Origin: Candidatus Methanovorans sp.
GTDB lineage: Archaea > Halobacteriota > Methanosarcinia > Methanosarcinales > Methanosarcinaceae
Assembly (NCBI GenBank): GCA_020793565.1
Contig: DQIP01000228.1
Coordinates: 1-46,554, forward strand
Direction: 5' to 3'
Length of the DNA: 46,554 bases
A model generated the notes under the pieces. The model made no database searches and was not told where the DNA came from. It worked only from the letters and a program-made list of their open reading frames with translations. Both the position numbers and the translations under genes were made by a program. This document shows, piece after piece, positions 16,883 through 25,977 of the stretch; the stretch's first letter is position 1, and each line of letters opens with the position of its first letter.

Positions 16883-17884
16883 TCAAGTAACCCTGGCCTC
16901 AATACATATATTGTACTGGTGCGGGGCATACGACCTGACCGTTCGCTTCTCCACAACCTCGACCCCCCTGCCGGCGCGCTTCGCCGCAGCCTCAATAAGT
17001 TCAATGGAACTATCGAAAAGATCATCCTCATGTGTCATCCCGTAATAATGTATCATGCCGCCCGTTTTTGTCAGGTTGACCGCAGAATCCAGGAACTCGT
17101 ATGCATTGTGCGGCAGGTTCATGATCACATGGTCGGCAATACCTGCAAACCTTTGCGCTTCCACGTTCGCATCACCATTTATTACCTCAATATTACCCAC
17201 ATGATTTAGATCGACATTCCTGCGCAAAAACCCGATAGCATCCGGGTTCTTGTCGATCGCGATAACTCTTTTCGGACTGGCTTTTTTTGCTATGAGAATA
17301 CTATATGGACCAACGCCTGCAAACATATCCACGACCACATCATCCGGCTTTATCCATGACAATATTCGCTCGCGTTCCGTTGAAAGGCGCGGGGTGAAAT
17401 ATGCTTTTGCAAGGTCAACCGCATACCTGCAACCATATTCCTTATGGATCGTACCAGTCTTGTCCACTCCTGCAATTACCGTAAATTCCCTTATCCTGTA
17501 TTCCCCGACAACAGGTGTTGTTGCACCAAGCACAGTATTAAGATTAGGATGCACTTTTAGCAGTGCCTCACCAATCCGATCGGCATCCGGGTCATCAGCT
17601 TCGATTAATGCAATGTCGCCAATAACCTCATAATGCGGCATAAAACCCAGGATGCCTTCAAGTGTCGGTGCACTCTCCTGCACCTCAAAAGCGTAACACA
17701 CAAACTCTACATCGCTTGAAAAGTTCTCTTTTCCCACATCATCCGGCTCCCTTACAAGCGGAAGAAACAAATATCCCGCATCTGAAGCAATCTTCCTGGA
17801 ACCATCGAGTATCTTCATCTCGATCAGGACACGGCGAACTGTCTCACCCTGGCTTTTTGGAACCCTTGCACAATTTATCTCCAC
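16883..17884 (-). CDS. trm5: tRNA (guanine(37)-N1)-methyltransferase Trm5
   Basis: A 333-residue class I SAM methyltransferase of the archaeal/eukaryotic Trm5 family, which makes m1G37 and guards against frameshifting. DMFAGVGPYSILIAKK is the SAM-binding loop. AIDKNPDAI contains the acidic ribose-binding residues, and NLPHNAYEFLD is the catalytic NLP motif. The N-terminal region (to about 120) corresponds to the D1/D2 domains. GTG at 17884 follows GAGGTGGTGAT. It begins 9 bp beyond the end of lysE and is probably co-transcribed. Archaea also have the related Taw2, but the NLP motif favours Trm5. Confidence 0.9.
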   Translation of the reverse strand: MEINCARVPKSQGETVRRVLIEMKILDGSRKIASDAGYLFLPLVREPDDVGKENFSSDVEFVCYAFEVQESAPTLEGILGFMPHYEVIGDIALIEADDPDADRIGEALLKVHPNLNTVLGATTPVVGEYRIREFTVIAGVDKTGTIHKEYGCRYAVDLAKAYFTPRLSTERERILSWIKPDDVVVDMFAGVGPYSILIAKKASPKRVIAIDKNPDAIGFLRRNVDLNHVGNIEVINGDANVEAQRFAGIADHVIMNLPHNAYEFLDSAVNLTKTGGMIHYYGMTHEDDLFDSSIELIEAAAKRAGRGVEVVEKRTVRSYAPHQYNICIEARVT

Positions 17885-17893
17885 ATCACCACC

Positions 17894-18505
17894 TCAGCCA
17901 ATAGCAAACCATGCACCAAAAACTATCAGGAACAGGCCACATGAGACCAAGATCCTCTCATAGGTCTTAGAAGATATCACACTTTTCCCGCGGCTAAACG
18001 ATGTGGAAATCACACTATACCATCCAAGATCAGCTATCCAGTGCCCGATCACAAAAAACGCCACTGCAACCAAACTGGTTTCAAGCCCGCGCAGGACAAG
18101 TGCACTGCCAGCAGCAAGCCACCATATCCAGAAATACGGATTAGATATAGACGTGATCAAGCCAGCTGCAACAGGATTTGATATAAAACCACCACCTGTA
18201 TGCAAAGCATTCGATGCATCACTCGCACCTTTAACCGTCATTGCACCAAATACAATAAGGACAAGACCCCCGACTACCGATATAGTGGATATTTCCTTAC
18301 TTCCGATAAAGGATGACATACCAAGAACAATCAATATAACTATAATCAATTCAAGAAAAGCGTGCCCTAAAACCACTTCCGGACCTGCGATCCATCCTTT
18401 CCGAAGCGATGAATCAATTGTTGCGAACAACATCGGTCCTGGCACGAGTGCACCTGAAAGTCCGACAGAAAACCCGATCAGGAGCATATTTATTATTTCA
18501 AACAT
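17894..18505 (-). CDS. LysE/RhtB family amino-acid exporter
   Basis: A 203-residue membrane protein with about six membrane segments. The family signature GLSGALVPGPMLFATIDSSL lies at residues about 16-35, with SISNPYFWIWWLAAGSAL in the middle. LysE-type carriers export amino acids or related small molecules; the substrate cannot be assigned. The start ATG at 18505 places the first segment at the N-terminus as expected. It is the first gene of a lysE-trm5 unit, though no functional link is evident. Confidence 0.88.
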   Translation of the reverse strand: MFEIINMLLIGFSVGLSGALVPGPMLFATIDSSLRKGWIAGPEVVLGHAFLELIIVILIVLGMSSFIGSKEISTISVVGGLVLIVFGAMTVKGASDASNALHTGGGFISNPVAAGLITSISNPYFWIWWLAAGSALVLRGLETSLVAVAFFVIGHWIADLGWYSVISTSFSRGKSVISSKTYERILVSCGLFLIVFGAWFAIG

Positions 18506-18629
18506 AGTTGATACAAAAAATCTGTTATTGATTAAAAAGGTAATTGGTCAAATCGGCTTTGAGTATAAAGTCAATTATTCCATAACTTTATCTTACTTTC
18601 CGCACACCTCAAAACCGCTTTAATCGTAT

Positions 18630-18855
18630 TTAATTCAAACCAATTTCCCGGTTTTTGGAAAACAAAGCATTATTATCCAAATTCCAGAAAATATGGGATG
18701 GATTGTTAAAGAATACTACGATCAAACTTATTGTCTGTGGTTCATCAATCCCAATGATGGAAAATTATCTTCTGGATATTAAAAGTCCCCTGTATGGCAG
18801 ACGCACAGGTCAAATATTTATAGAGACACTAAAAGCATCGCATATACTGAAATAA
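18630..18855 (+). pseudogene. Remnant of a DUF234-type ATPase gene
   Basis: The open frame from 18655 encodes ENKALLSKFQKIWDGLLKN, and further on KSPLYGRRTGQIF. These align with residues about 125-190 of the intact ATPase on the opposite strand (NKAISSIFQKIW..., HKSPLYGRRTGQW). Just upstream, QFPGF in a shifted frame resembles DEFPFL of the intact gene, so a frameshift is likely. Walker A and the C-terminal domain are absent. The two copies lie tail to tail, five bases apart. Confidence 0.7.
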
Positions 18856-18860
18856 ATCAT

Positions 18861-20267
18861 CTAAGCCATAAAATCATCCATATCAAAAACCAAAAACCCC
18901 TCTTTACGAAGCGACTCTTTCCCTCCAACCTTCTTTGCAACAAGAACGAAATACTCTTTTCGGGTATCATTGTTCCACTGCACGAGGTCGGACTTGACTT
19001 GCAATTTATTCAAAACTTTAAGTGCACCCATCTCACTCATGTCCTTCCATTTGCACTCCACAAAATGGATATCTCCTGTGCCCTCATTCAAACCAACAAT
19101 ATCGATCTCTGCATCCTTATACCACCATCTGCCAATCTTTGAGAACGAACGATTTTGAAGAAAATTTCCTTTTTTGATCTGATCTGTCACAAGGATCTCG
19201 AACATATGGCCGGAATATGTTGAAAAATCGCTTTTGATCAATTCAAGAACTTCTTGGCTCCTATTGGCTTCCAGATCGATCCTGTTAGGATAAACGTACC
19301 TGAACCAAAAATTAAAATACGGCTCCTCCATAAAATACAGCCGCCTTTTGAACTTTGAAGATGCCGTCACAGGCATTTCATTCCTTACTATATGCATCCT
19401 ACATAACACGTTCAAATACTTGGACACCATACTCTTATCAAGACCGGTATAATTGCATATCTCTCCAAGAGAGTTGTATCCCAGTGCAATGCCTTTAAAG
19501 ATCAACTTATAATTCTTTGGTTCCCTGAATTCTTCGCTTAAAAGAAAATCAACTTCTTCAGAGAGATACGTTCCTTTTGTGATCACATTCTCCAGTACAT
19601 TTTCCCAAAATGTCAAGCCTGTATCAAACTTTAAAAGATATTCAGGAATTCCGCCAACAACAAACCATGTATTGATGAGATCTTCAGTGGAGTATGGCAA
19701 AAAATCCTTTGTGTGTTTAAAATCCAGTGGTGCAACCTGCCATTGACCTGTTCGCCTTCCATACAATGGACTTTTATGCCCCAGAACCTCGGATTCCATA
19801 ACACTCACAGCCGATCCTGATAACATGAGCATGATGTTTTCATTCTTCATCACAAGTTCCCATATCTTTTGGAAAATTGATGATATCGCTTTGTTGTTTT
19901 GTATCAGGAATGGGAATTCATCAATAATTATAACAAATTTTTCATGCTCAATCAACTCGTAAAATGACCTGTGCTTGAACAATGTTTCAAACAAAGAATG
20001 CCACCCGGAAAATTCGATCTTACCAAAATTGTCATCATTAATTATCCGACCGACGATTTTAGAAAAATCCAGAATGTTTTGCCTATCTCCTTCTGTCGAT
20101 ACCAGAAAATACATTCCCTTTTTATTTTCAAGGAATTTTAGCATCAACTCAGTTTTTCCAACACGCCTTCTGCCGTAAATGACTATGAACTCAGAAGACT
20201 TGCTTTTATATCGGGTTTCAAGGAATTTCAACTCGTTTTTGCGATTGACGAATTTTCGTTGAGACAT
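18861..20267 (-). CDS. Archaeal ATPase with C-terminal DUF234 nuclease-like domain
   Basis: A 468-residue protein. The N-terminal P-loop ATPase domain has Walker A GRRRVGKTEL (about residues 32-41) and Walker B FVIIIDEFPF. A winged-helix segment (LGEICNYTGLDKSMVSKYLNVL) follows at about 270-295. The C-terminal part contains a PD-(D/E)XK-like pattern, AEIDIVGLN with HFVECKWK. This architecture is common and often present in many copies in archaea and bacteria; its role is unclear, with toxin or mobile-element links suggested for some members. It ends in TAG. The remnant next door shows that the family has been duplicated or transferred here. Confidence 0.85.
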   Translation of the reverse strand: MSQRKFVNRKNELKFLETRYKSKSSEFIVIYGRRRVGKTELMLKFLENKKGMYFLVSTEGDRQNILDFSKIVGRIINDDNFGKIEFSGWHSLFETLFKHRSFYELIEHEKFVIIIDEFPFLIQNNKAISSIFQKIWELVMKNENIMLMLSGSAVSVMESEVLGHKSPLYGRRTGQWQVAPLDFKHTKDFLPYSTEDLINTWFVVGGIPEYLLKFDTGLTFWENVLENVITKGTYLSEEVDFLLSEEFREPKNYKLIFKGIALGYNSLGEICNYTGLDKSMVSKYLNVLCRMHIVRNEMPVTASSKFKRRLYFMEEPYFNFWFRYVYPNRIDLEANRSQEVLELIKSDFSTYSGHMFEILVTDQIKKGNFLQNRSFSKIGRWWYKDAEIDIVGLNEGTGDIHFVECKWKDMSEMGALKVLNKLQVKSDLVQWNNDTRKEYFVLVAKKVGGKESLRKEGFLVFDMDDFMA

Positions 20268-20881
20268 AAGTAGTATACTTTACTCTCAACTACTTATATA
20301 TTACTGTTGTTTGCCAACTGCCAAAGTGAAAGATGCTTTGGATTGTGTTAGATGGCTGGAAATACTCAATATATCGTGAACACTTTCATTTGGCAATAAC
20401 ATGTCATGAATGCGGGGTCTGTGTAAGAATGTATATTGAAGTCTACCCGATTGTGATATTTGGGTGAAGGCGATTCTATATAGAACACTTTTTGAGATTT
20501 AATACTTTCACCACACATTCAAAATCTTTATTGTCAATTTATAATAATGATGATTAAATTTAAATTCATGCGCCCTTTAGATGGACCGTTTTTTTAAAAC
20601 TTGATCGTTCACGAACTATAATTGTATATCTTAATAGCTTTGTTTTAAAAATTGTGTAACTATTCAGCCATCCTTAAGACCGGACGTCGATGGCGAAAAT
20701 CCGCTTATTTGTGTCAATGACGATACATTTTTTGGTTTTTAATACTGAGTCCATTTCCATCGATTTCAAAGGTGTTTGACAATTGTGTGCAATTATAGAT
20801 TTCCGAACCATTCATGAAAATAATAAAAAGTTTCGATTATTCTACGGACAATCTTAAGTATAGAATTACTATTTTAGTTTC
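20268..20881. other. Long intergenic region between divergent genes
   Basis: No gene is supported. TGCCAAAGTGAAAG (20319-20332) and CTTTCATTTGGCA (20383-20395) are inverted copies differing by one base, enclosing about 50 bp. GTAACTATTCAGCCA at 20656-20670 is an exact inverted match to 32848-32862, a possible transposon end. The rest is AT-rich with promoters for both sides. Confidence 0.5.
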
Positions 20882-21520
20882 ATGCTAATTTCCTATGAAC
20901 TTCTTGGCAGGTTGTTTGTATGTTTAGCAGTAGCTGTTTTTATAGTAACAGCAATAGCGTTACTGCTTGGTGCCTACAGTTTCAGGAGACACAAGATAAT
21001 ATTTCCAAATTTTATACTGTTTATGCTCTATCTCTTTTACTCACCTGCAAAATGGATATGCCGGGTATTTATCATCAAAGAAGATATTGTAGATGAGATA
21101 TTGATCGAGATACGAAATGCAGTGATGCTTGATAGGTTCAAAAATACAAAGGAGAGGCGCGCTGTGATCTTGCCGCAGTGTATGAGGAGTCCTAAATGCA
21201 GGGCGCGCTGTGATCCGATACTGGGCTATGAGTGCACCAAATGCGGCATGTGCGACATTGCACGTATCGTTGAAGCTGCAGACAAATATAATTTCAAAGT
21301 GTTTATAGTGCCAGGTGACAGTTTTGTCCGCAAAATACTCAAATCCTATAATCCTGGTGCGTGTCTTGGAGTAGCATGCTACGTAGAACTAACTGAGTCA
21401 ATGCAGTCAGTTTCAAAGTTTATGCCTGTTCAGGGTGTCTGTCTAATTAAGGATGGGTGTTATGACACAAAAGTAGATGTAGATGAAGTCATTCATAAAA
21501 TGGAGATATGCGATGTATGA
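20882..21520 (+). CDS. DUF116 membrane-anchored cysteine-rich protein (first paralogue)
   Basis: A 212-residue DUF116 protein. Two hydrophobic segments near the N-terminus (about residues 8-31 and 42-56) would anchor it in the membrane. The conserved core begins with ILPQCMRSPKCRARCDP, continues with ECTKCGMCDIARIVE, and includes FIVPGDSFVRKIL and CLGVACYVELTE, then a late Cys in IKDGCYDT. The cysteine arrangement suggests a metal or iron-sulfur site. The function of DUF116 is unknown. The ATG at 20882 is in frame; its stop overlaps the start of the next gene, so the two are translationally coupled. Confidence 0.85.
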   Translation: MLISYELLGRLFVCLAVAVFIVTAIALLLGAYSFRRHKIIFPNFILFMLYLFYSPAKWICRVFIIKEDIVDEILIEIRNAVMLDRFKNTKERRAVILPQCMRSPKCRARCDPILGYECTKCGMCDIARIVEAADKYNFKVFIVPGDSFVRKILKSYNPGACLGVACYVELTESMQSVSKFMPVQGVCLIKDGCYDTKVDVDEVIHKMEICDV

Positions 21521-22133
21521 TTTGATCGGTATTGCATTGGTTGCCATTGTTGTAGTGTCCATTTTCCTGATCACTTTAGCTTTGTTCATGAGCCGTGTCA
21601 GCCTTAACAGGAATGTAAGGCTTGCAGGATTTTTTGCGAATATCCTTGATTATTTCTATCTGCCGATCAAAAATATCTTTGACAGGTATTCTGAGACCGA
21701 AAAGTTGGAAGGATGGATGGTTTCCCTCAAGAACATGGCGCATATATCTGGTTTTAAAAAGACAAAACACAGGTTGATGCTTGCACCGCATTGCATGCGT
21801 GCACTTGATTGTCCGGCTGCATCCACAAAGTTCGGTATTGAATGCATCTCATGCGGAAAGTGTGTATTCTCAAAGATGAAAGACGATGCACAGCGGTTTA
21901 ACTATACTTTATATATTGTTGCAGGTTCATCGTATATTCGCCATATCATTAAAAAAGAATCCGCAGACGGTGCACTTCTTTTAGCATGTAACTATGAGCT
22001 CAACAAAGTCATGCGCTCATTGAAGCGTAAGAATATTAAAACATATGGTGTCCCGCTTTTGAATGACGGTTGCTACGCTACTGAGATCGATTATGATAAC
22101 CTGATAGCAGTTATGGAAGATGTTAGCGAGTGA
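21513..22133 (+). CDS. DUF116 membrane-anchored cysteine-rich protein (second paralogue)
   Basis: A 206-residue paralogue of the preceding gene with the same layout: an N-terminal membrane segment (IGIALVAIVVVSIFLITLAL), LAPHCMRALDCPA, ECISCGKCVF, YIVAGSSYIRHII and LLACNYELNKV, and a late Cys in LNDGCYATE. The ATG at 21513 overlaps the upstream stop by eight bases and gives MYDLIG at the N-terminus. An upstream in-frame ATG at 21483 is less likely. Two non-identical copies in one operon suggest a heterodimer. The last codons overlap the predicted 3' end of the RNase P RNA gene on the other strand. Confidence 0.85.
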   Translation: MYDLIGIALVAIVVVSIFLITLALFMSRVSLNRNVRLAGFFANILDYFYLPIKNIFDRYSETEKLEGWMVSLKNMAHISGFKKTKHRLMLAPHCMRALDCPAASTKFGIECISCGKCVFSKMKDDAQRFNYTLYIVAGSSYIRHIIKKESADGALLLACNYELNKVMRSLKRKNIKTYGVPLLNDGCYATEIDYDNLIAVMEDVSE

Positions 22134-22528
22134 GGGGAGTAAGCTCCCTTCTGTTCGTGCAAAAATCCTGCATCAATTGATGAAGATGGCTCACTAAGGA
22201 GCACTTGCATTGACGGCATTCAGCTAAGCGTACCAATTTTTCAGGCGCGGTCTAAACTCCCGTTATCGCCTTACTCCGACTTGCACCCACGAAGTTTCGC
22301 CGTTCCATCCACTTTCCATGCGACCTCAGCCTTGTAGGCATCATTGCATTAACATGGGGTGGTATCGTTTCTGTGCCAGCATATAACCATGACATAATCA
22401 GGGATACATGAGTTGTAAACAACTGCCCGAACTCTCGCTCGACGCCCTTTACAGGCGTTCGTGTGTTTAGGTGGTGGGGAGACTTTCCTCAGATCATATA
22501 GACCCGGTAGCCGTCCTTCCTCTCTCGC
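22126..22528 (-). ncRNA. rnpB: RNase P RNA
   Basis: Read on the minus strand, the conserved core is present in order. CTGAGGAAAGTC and a following CTCCC form the 5' side of P4. Next come ACAGAAACGATACCACC and GCGAAACTTCGTGGGTGCAAG, then CTTAGCTGAATGCCGTC, and finally GAACAGAAGGGAGCTTAC as the 3' side of P4 (GGGAG). P2 pairs GACGGC with GCCGTC. P1 pairs GCGAGAGAGG (5' end, 22528) with CCTCACTCGC (3' end, 22126) with one A-A mismatch. Length of about 400 nt fits type A archaeal RNA. The ends are inferred from P1 and may be off by a few bases. It would cleave precursor tRNA leaders together with archaeal RNase P proteins. Confidence 0.9.
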
Positions 22529-23032
22529 ATTTGAGTTATATGGCACGGTTTGAACATAAATCTGTTGGATGTTCCTGTGTAACTTTTTGATTTATTCAGG
22601 ATAATGGATAATAATATTTATCGCAGAGGACGCTGAGAGCGCAGGCAGGTGGTATGTGTGTGCCAATAGAGATGTGCGTACTGCGCTTTGCTCTTTAAGT
22701 GCTCGTGGATTGGTGAAGATGTGGGCGTGGTCTTTATATTTCCAGACACGGATTCGGACTTGAGGGAATTGAATCATGGAGTTGAACGCAGGCATTGCAT
22801 CTAAAATCAGCATGGGGCGTAATATAATGGAAGGGATTGACAGTATACCACAGACCAACATCCAAATCTCTTCCATACAGTAAATCCTGTATGAAATTGT
22901 TGGCATGATCGTATGCGTTTGGCATGTTTTCCAATCTGCGCATGTGGTGGAGTTTTGTTCTTGTATATAATTTATAGAATTATGTAGTCCGAGTTAATCT
23001 GAGCGTTAGCGAAGATTTTCTCGTTAAAATAA
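22529..23032. other. Intergenic region upstream of rnpB
   Basis: No convincing gene is seen. Two overlapping minus-strand open frames at 22592-22943 start close together in different frames and look accidental or decayed. CGCAGAGGACGCTGAGAGCG near 22622 is a degenerate dispersed motif. The 63-bp repeat at 22961-23023 closes the region. A TTTATGTT box about 30 bp upstream of 22528 on the minus strand is a plausible rnpB TATA box. Confidence 0.4.
22961..23023 (-). repeat. 63-bp two-hairpin repeat, copy 8
   Basis: Reverse orientation, nearly identical to copy 5. The long-loop subtype has AATCT/AGATT, GC/GC and loop TAAC, closed by CGAG/CTCG. It sits 10 bp beyond the stop codon of the endonuclease-IV-like gene, in the position of a 3' untranslated region. 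Confidence 0.8.
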
Positions 23033-23896
23033 TCATAGTACATCTAAAAACACATCTCTCATCAACACCGCATCCCCTTCAAGATTCGGACTCTCACATA
23101 TCACAAGCCCTTTGATGCTAAAATCAGAAAATGCTTCCATCAGTTCAATATACTTGAAATCCGATTCAGAAAGATTCAGGTGATTCTTCTCGCCCTTCCT
23201 GCCATATTCTATTCCGGAAACATGAATATGCATATCATCAAGACCCTCACGTCCGAGCGCATCCTCGACCTTGCCCAGTGTAGCTGCAAATTCTTCATGG
23301 GAGTTCTCGGCACCCACGCTTCTTGCATGCAGGTGTGAAAAATCAATACATAGCATGACGCCTTCAAGTTCACTGCTAAGTCGCAACAACTCGTCCAGGT
23401 CACCGAACTGCGAGGGCTTTCCTGTGGTCTCAGGGCGTAGTACGGCATTAATACCTTCATCATCAAGTCGCGCCGCAAGGTTCCCCAGAAGTCCTGCAAC
23501 CCTTGCAGACACCACTTCGCTACTGTTCTTAAGATAGAATGCCGGATGGAACACAATTGATACTGCCCCGCACAGCGCCCCGATCCGCGCGGACTGGTAT
23601 ATCCGCTCAACACTTGCATCTATCTTCTCCGGCTCCTTAGAGTTCAGGTTAATATAATACGGCGCATGTACGCTAAGAGCCACATCCTCGGCCCGGGCAG
23701 TATCGCAAACAACCTGTGCCGTTCCTTCTCCCATCCGCACGCCGCGCACGAATTCAAGTTCCATACACCCGAGTCCGAGTTCACGTATACGCTTGATGCC
23801 TTCGGAGCTGCTTCTTTGCTTAGTACTTATGGGCGTACCTGCGGTACCGAACAATAAACTCTTGCGTGGCATGCGTATTCCTATTTCCTTTCTCAC
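23033..23896 (-). CDS. Endonuclease IV-like TIM-barrel protein (AP endonuclease family 2)
   Basis: A protein of 279-287 residues with an AP endonuclease 2 / xylose-isomerase-like TIM barrel. Metal-ligand candidates follow the family order: HAPYYINL, VFHPAFY, RPETTG, CIDFSHLHAR, HIHVSGIEYG with NHLNL, and a final VICESP. Length matches archaeal Nfo-like proteins. Endonuclease IV cleaves abasic sites during base excision repair, and this is the likely role, but sugar-isomerase-like functions exist in the superfamily. GTG at 23896 starts four bases after the upstream stop; ATG at 23872 (MPRKSLLFGTAG) better fits the family N-terminus. Confidence 0.8.
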   Translation of the reverse strand: MRKEIGIRMPRKSLLFGTAGTPISTKQRSSSEGIKRIRELGLGCMELEFVRGVRMGEGTAQVVCDTARAEDVALSVHAPYYINLNSKEPEKIDASVERIYQSARIGALCGAVSIVFHPAFYLKNSSEVVSARVAGLLGNLAARLDDEGINAVLRPETTGKPSQFGDLDELLRLSSELEGVMLCIDFSHLHARSVGAENSHEEFAATLGKVEDALGREGLDDMHIHVSGIEYGRKGEKNHLNLSESDFKYIELMEAFSDFSIKGLVICESPNLEGDAVLMRDVFLDVL

Positions 23897-23899
23897 TTT

Positions 23900-24232
23900 T
23901 CAGAGAATTCCAAGGTAGTCTTTCAACTCTTCAACACGCCCAAGAGATATCTTTTCGGCAATTATGTCCATAAGAACATCGACATCCTCAGGATCAAGTG
24001 ACCGTACTTCCTCTTTTCCTTTAAGGATGAGGTTCGCAAGAAAATCAAGTTCCCCGGCATCCAGCCTGTTGAGCCTCTCTCCGAAATCCTCGGACGATTC
24101 TGCAAACTTGTGGGATATGGGGCGCAGGATAAAAGGATAAGGATGTCCCATCTGTGAGTTCATGCTGCCACCAGCCTCCGGTGCGAGTTTGTTAAATATC
24201 TCTATCTCTTTTTCGCTAAATTCTCGATTCAT
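23900..24232 (-). CDS. Small acidic protein of unknown function
   Basis: A 110-residue protein, MNREFSEKEIEIFNKLAPEA at its start, mostly helical and acidic, that I do not recognise. It lies between coaD and the endonuclease-IV-like gene on the same strand with short gaps, so all three probably form one transcript. The frame is open 16 codons upstream, but the ATG at 24232 gives a clean N-terminus and avoids a hydrophobic leader. No motif suggests a function. Confidence 0.65.
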   Translation of the reverse strand: MNREFSEKEIEIFNKLAPEAGGSMNSQMGHPYPFILRPISHKFAESSEDFGERLNRLDAGELDFLANLILKGKEEVRSLDPEDVDVLMDIIAEKISLGRVEELKDYLGIL

Positions 24233-24290
24233 GATAATCATTATACACAAATAGCGTATAGATTTATTTGTTTTGGTCACTGGTTTTTAT

Positions 24291-24752
24291 TTATATCTTC
24301 AAATTCCCGTGTTTATCGATCTCACCGCAGGCGATCCGTGTAGAGGATATGGGCACTTCGTCATCTGCCATCACGTATTCAACAATGATGATCTTGATCG
24401 GACTGCGACCATCCTGTTCTCTTAACTCATTGACCCCGAGAACAACCTTATACGTTTCAGGGGATACCACTATGTAATCAAAATCATAGGTAAGGGTCGT
24501 ACCATAGGGGTCTGTTAGTTTCATGACAAGGTAAGGTTTATTCGAAAAACCAAGGATTTCGATATACTGCAAAAGGTTATTTTTACGTATCTGGTAATCA
24601 TCCACATCACGACTGCGCTGCCGTGCCATTTCATTAGAGGTAAGCCCTATGTAAACTTCTCCGCCGGCTGCTATTTCGAAGGCTTTTTTTATAAGGGCCT
24701 TGTGACCGTCATGGAGATATTCGAAAGTACCGCCTACTGCGACTTTTGCCAT
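24291..24752 (-). CDS. coaD: Phosphopantetheine adenylyltransferase, archaeal type
   Basis: A 153-residue nucleotidyltransferase. VGGTFEYLHDGHKALI (residues about 6-21) contains the T/HxGH-like ATP site in its archaeal form, and PISSTRI near 131 is the second nucleotide-binding motif. The enzyme transfers AMP to 4'-phosphopantetheine to make dephospho-CoA. Archaeal enzymes are related to the eukaryotic PPAT domain rather than to bacterial CoaD. The ATG at 24752 is clear. It is the first gene of a probable three-gene unit and diverges from radA. Confidence 0.93.
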   Translation of the reverse strand: MAKVAVGGTFEYLHDGHKALIKKAFEIAAGGEVYIGLTSNEMARQRSRDVDDYQIRKNNLLQYIEILGFSNKPYLVMKLTDPYGTTLTYDFDYIVVSPETYKVVLGVNELREQDGRSPIKIIIVEYVMADDEVPISSTRIACGEIDKHGNLKI

Positions 24753-24945
24753 GCTTGGAAATAGAAGTCAAGTAAAATAAGTGTTTGGTCACCGGATGTT
24801 ATCCTGCACTCATATGAACATCGACACCGGACGACATACAATACTTTCACCCCGCTTACCTCGATTATATATACTCACAAAACTGTATAGTCGTAATAAA
24901 TTGTGCACCTAAACCAACCATGTGCACCGAGAGGAGTTACTAATA

Positions 24946-25923
24946 ATGTCTGAAATATTTTTAGAAGAGTTACCGGGCGTTGGTCCGGCAACGGCAGAGA
25001 AATTAAAAGAAGCAGGATTCAATACGATTGAAGCGGTTGCAGTAGCATCACCTGCAGAACTTGCAAACACTGCTGAAATTGGAGAATCGACGGCATCAAA
25101 GATCATCAACGCTGCGCGCCAGTCTGCTGATATTGGCGGATTTGAAACTGGGGAAATGGTTCTTGAGCGCAGGAAACTTGTCGGAAAACTCTTAACAGGA
25201 TGTGTTGAGTTTGACGAGATGATGGGCGGCGGGATCGAATCACAGGCGATCACAGAGATGTATGGCGAGTTCGGTTCAGGAAAAACACAGATTGCACATC
25301 AGCTTGCCGTTAATGTGCAGCTTCCAAAGGAGCAGGGAGGACTGGGTGGTTCCGTGATAATGATCGATACGGAAAACACATTCAGGCCGGAGCGAATAAA
25401 ACAGATGGTCGAAGGTCTCTCGGAAAGAAAGGGTGTTGACTACGATTACGAGGAGTTCTTAAAAAACATACATGTGGCACGCGCATATAATTCAAATCAC
25501 CAGATACTTCTTGTAGACTCAGCATCAGAACTCGCAAATGAACTCAAGGATACTGATAAACCTGTGCGGCTATTGATCGTGGATTCGTTGACAGCGCATT
25601 TCAGGGCAGAGTATGTAGGAAGGGGTACACTTGCCGATAGGCAACAGAAGCTCAACAAGCACCTGCACGGGATCCAGCGTTTCGGTGACCTCTACAATGC
25701 AGTAGTGATCGTAACAAATCAGGTCATGTCAAAACCCGACGCATTTTTCGGTGACCCGACAAAACCCATAGGCGGACATATAGTTGGACACACCTCTACA
25801 TTCAGGCTGTATCTCAGGAAATCAAAAGGTGACAAAAGGATCATACGTCTTGTGGATTCTCCGAATCTCCCTGACGGGGAAGCAATAATCTCTGTCACAA
25901 CCGGAGGGTTGGTTGACCAGTAA
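24946..25923 (+). CDS. radA: DNA repair and recombination protein RadA
   Basis: A 325-residue archaeal RecA/Rad51 recombinase. An N-terminal helix-hairpin-helix domain ([20 protein letters not shown]) leads to the ATPase core with Walker [10 protein letters not shown] and Walker B RLLIVDSL. The L2-region motif [19 protein letters not shown] is also present. It forms filaments on single-stranded DNA and catalyses strand exchange. The ATG at 24946 follows GAGAGGAG; the upstream ATG at 24922 is in frame but less likely. The intergenic region with coaD includes a TATA-like ATTATATATA about 80 bp upstream. Confidence 0.97.
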   Translation: MSEIFLEELPGVGPATAEKLKEAGFNTIEAVAVASPAELANTAEIGESTASKIINAARQSADIGGFETGEMVLERRKLVGKLLTGCVEFDEMMGGGIESQAITEMYGEFGSGKTQIAHQLAVNVQLPKEQGGLGGSVIMIDTENTFRPERIKQMVEGLSERKGVDYDYEEFLKNIHVARAYNSNHQILLVDSASELANELKDTDKPVRLLIVDSLTAHFRAEYVGRGTLADRQQKLNKHLHGIQRFGDLYNAVVIVTNQVMSKPDAFFGDPTKPIGGHIVGHTSTFRLYLRKSKGDKRIIRLVDSPNLPDGEAIISVTTGGLVDQ

Positions 25924-25977
25924 CATAAATAATGGCATAGGGCAATTGTTTAATCCCTGCAAGGCAATATTCCGGGT

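Noticed and set aside
22592-22943. Minus-strand open frames of 104 and 69 codons upstream of rnpB
   Set aside because: They overlap in different frames, have no ribosome binding site and no recognisable pattern. At best they are decayed remnants.
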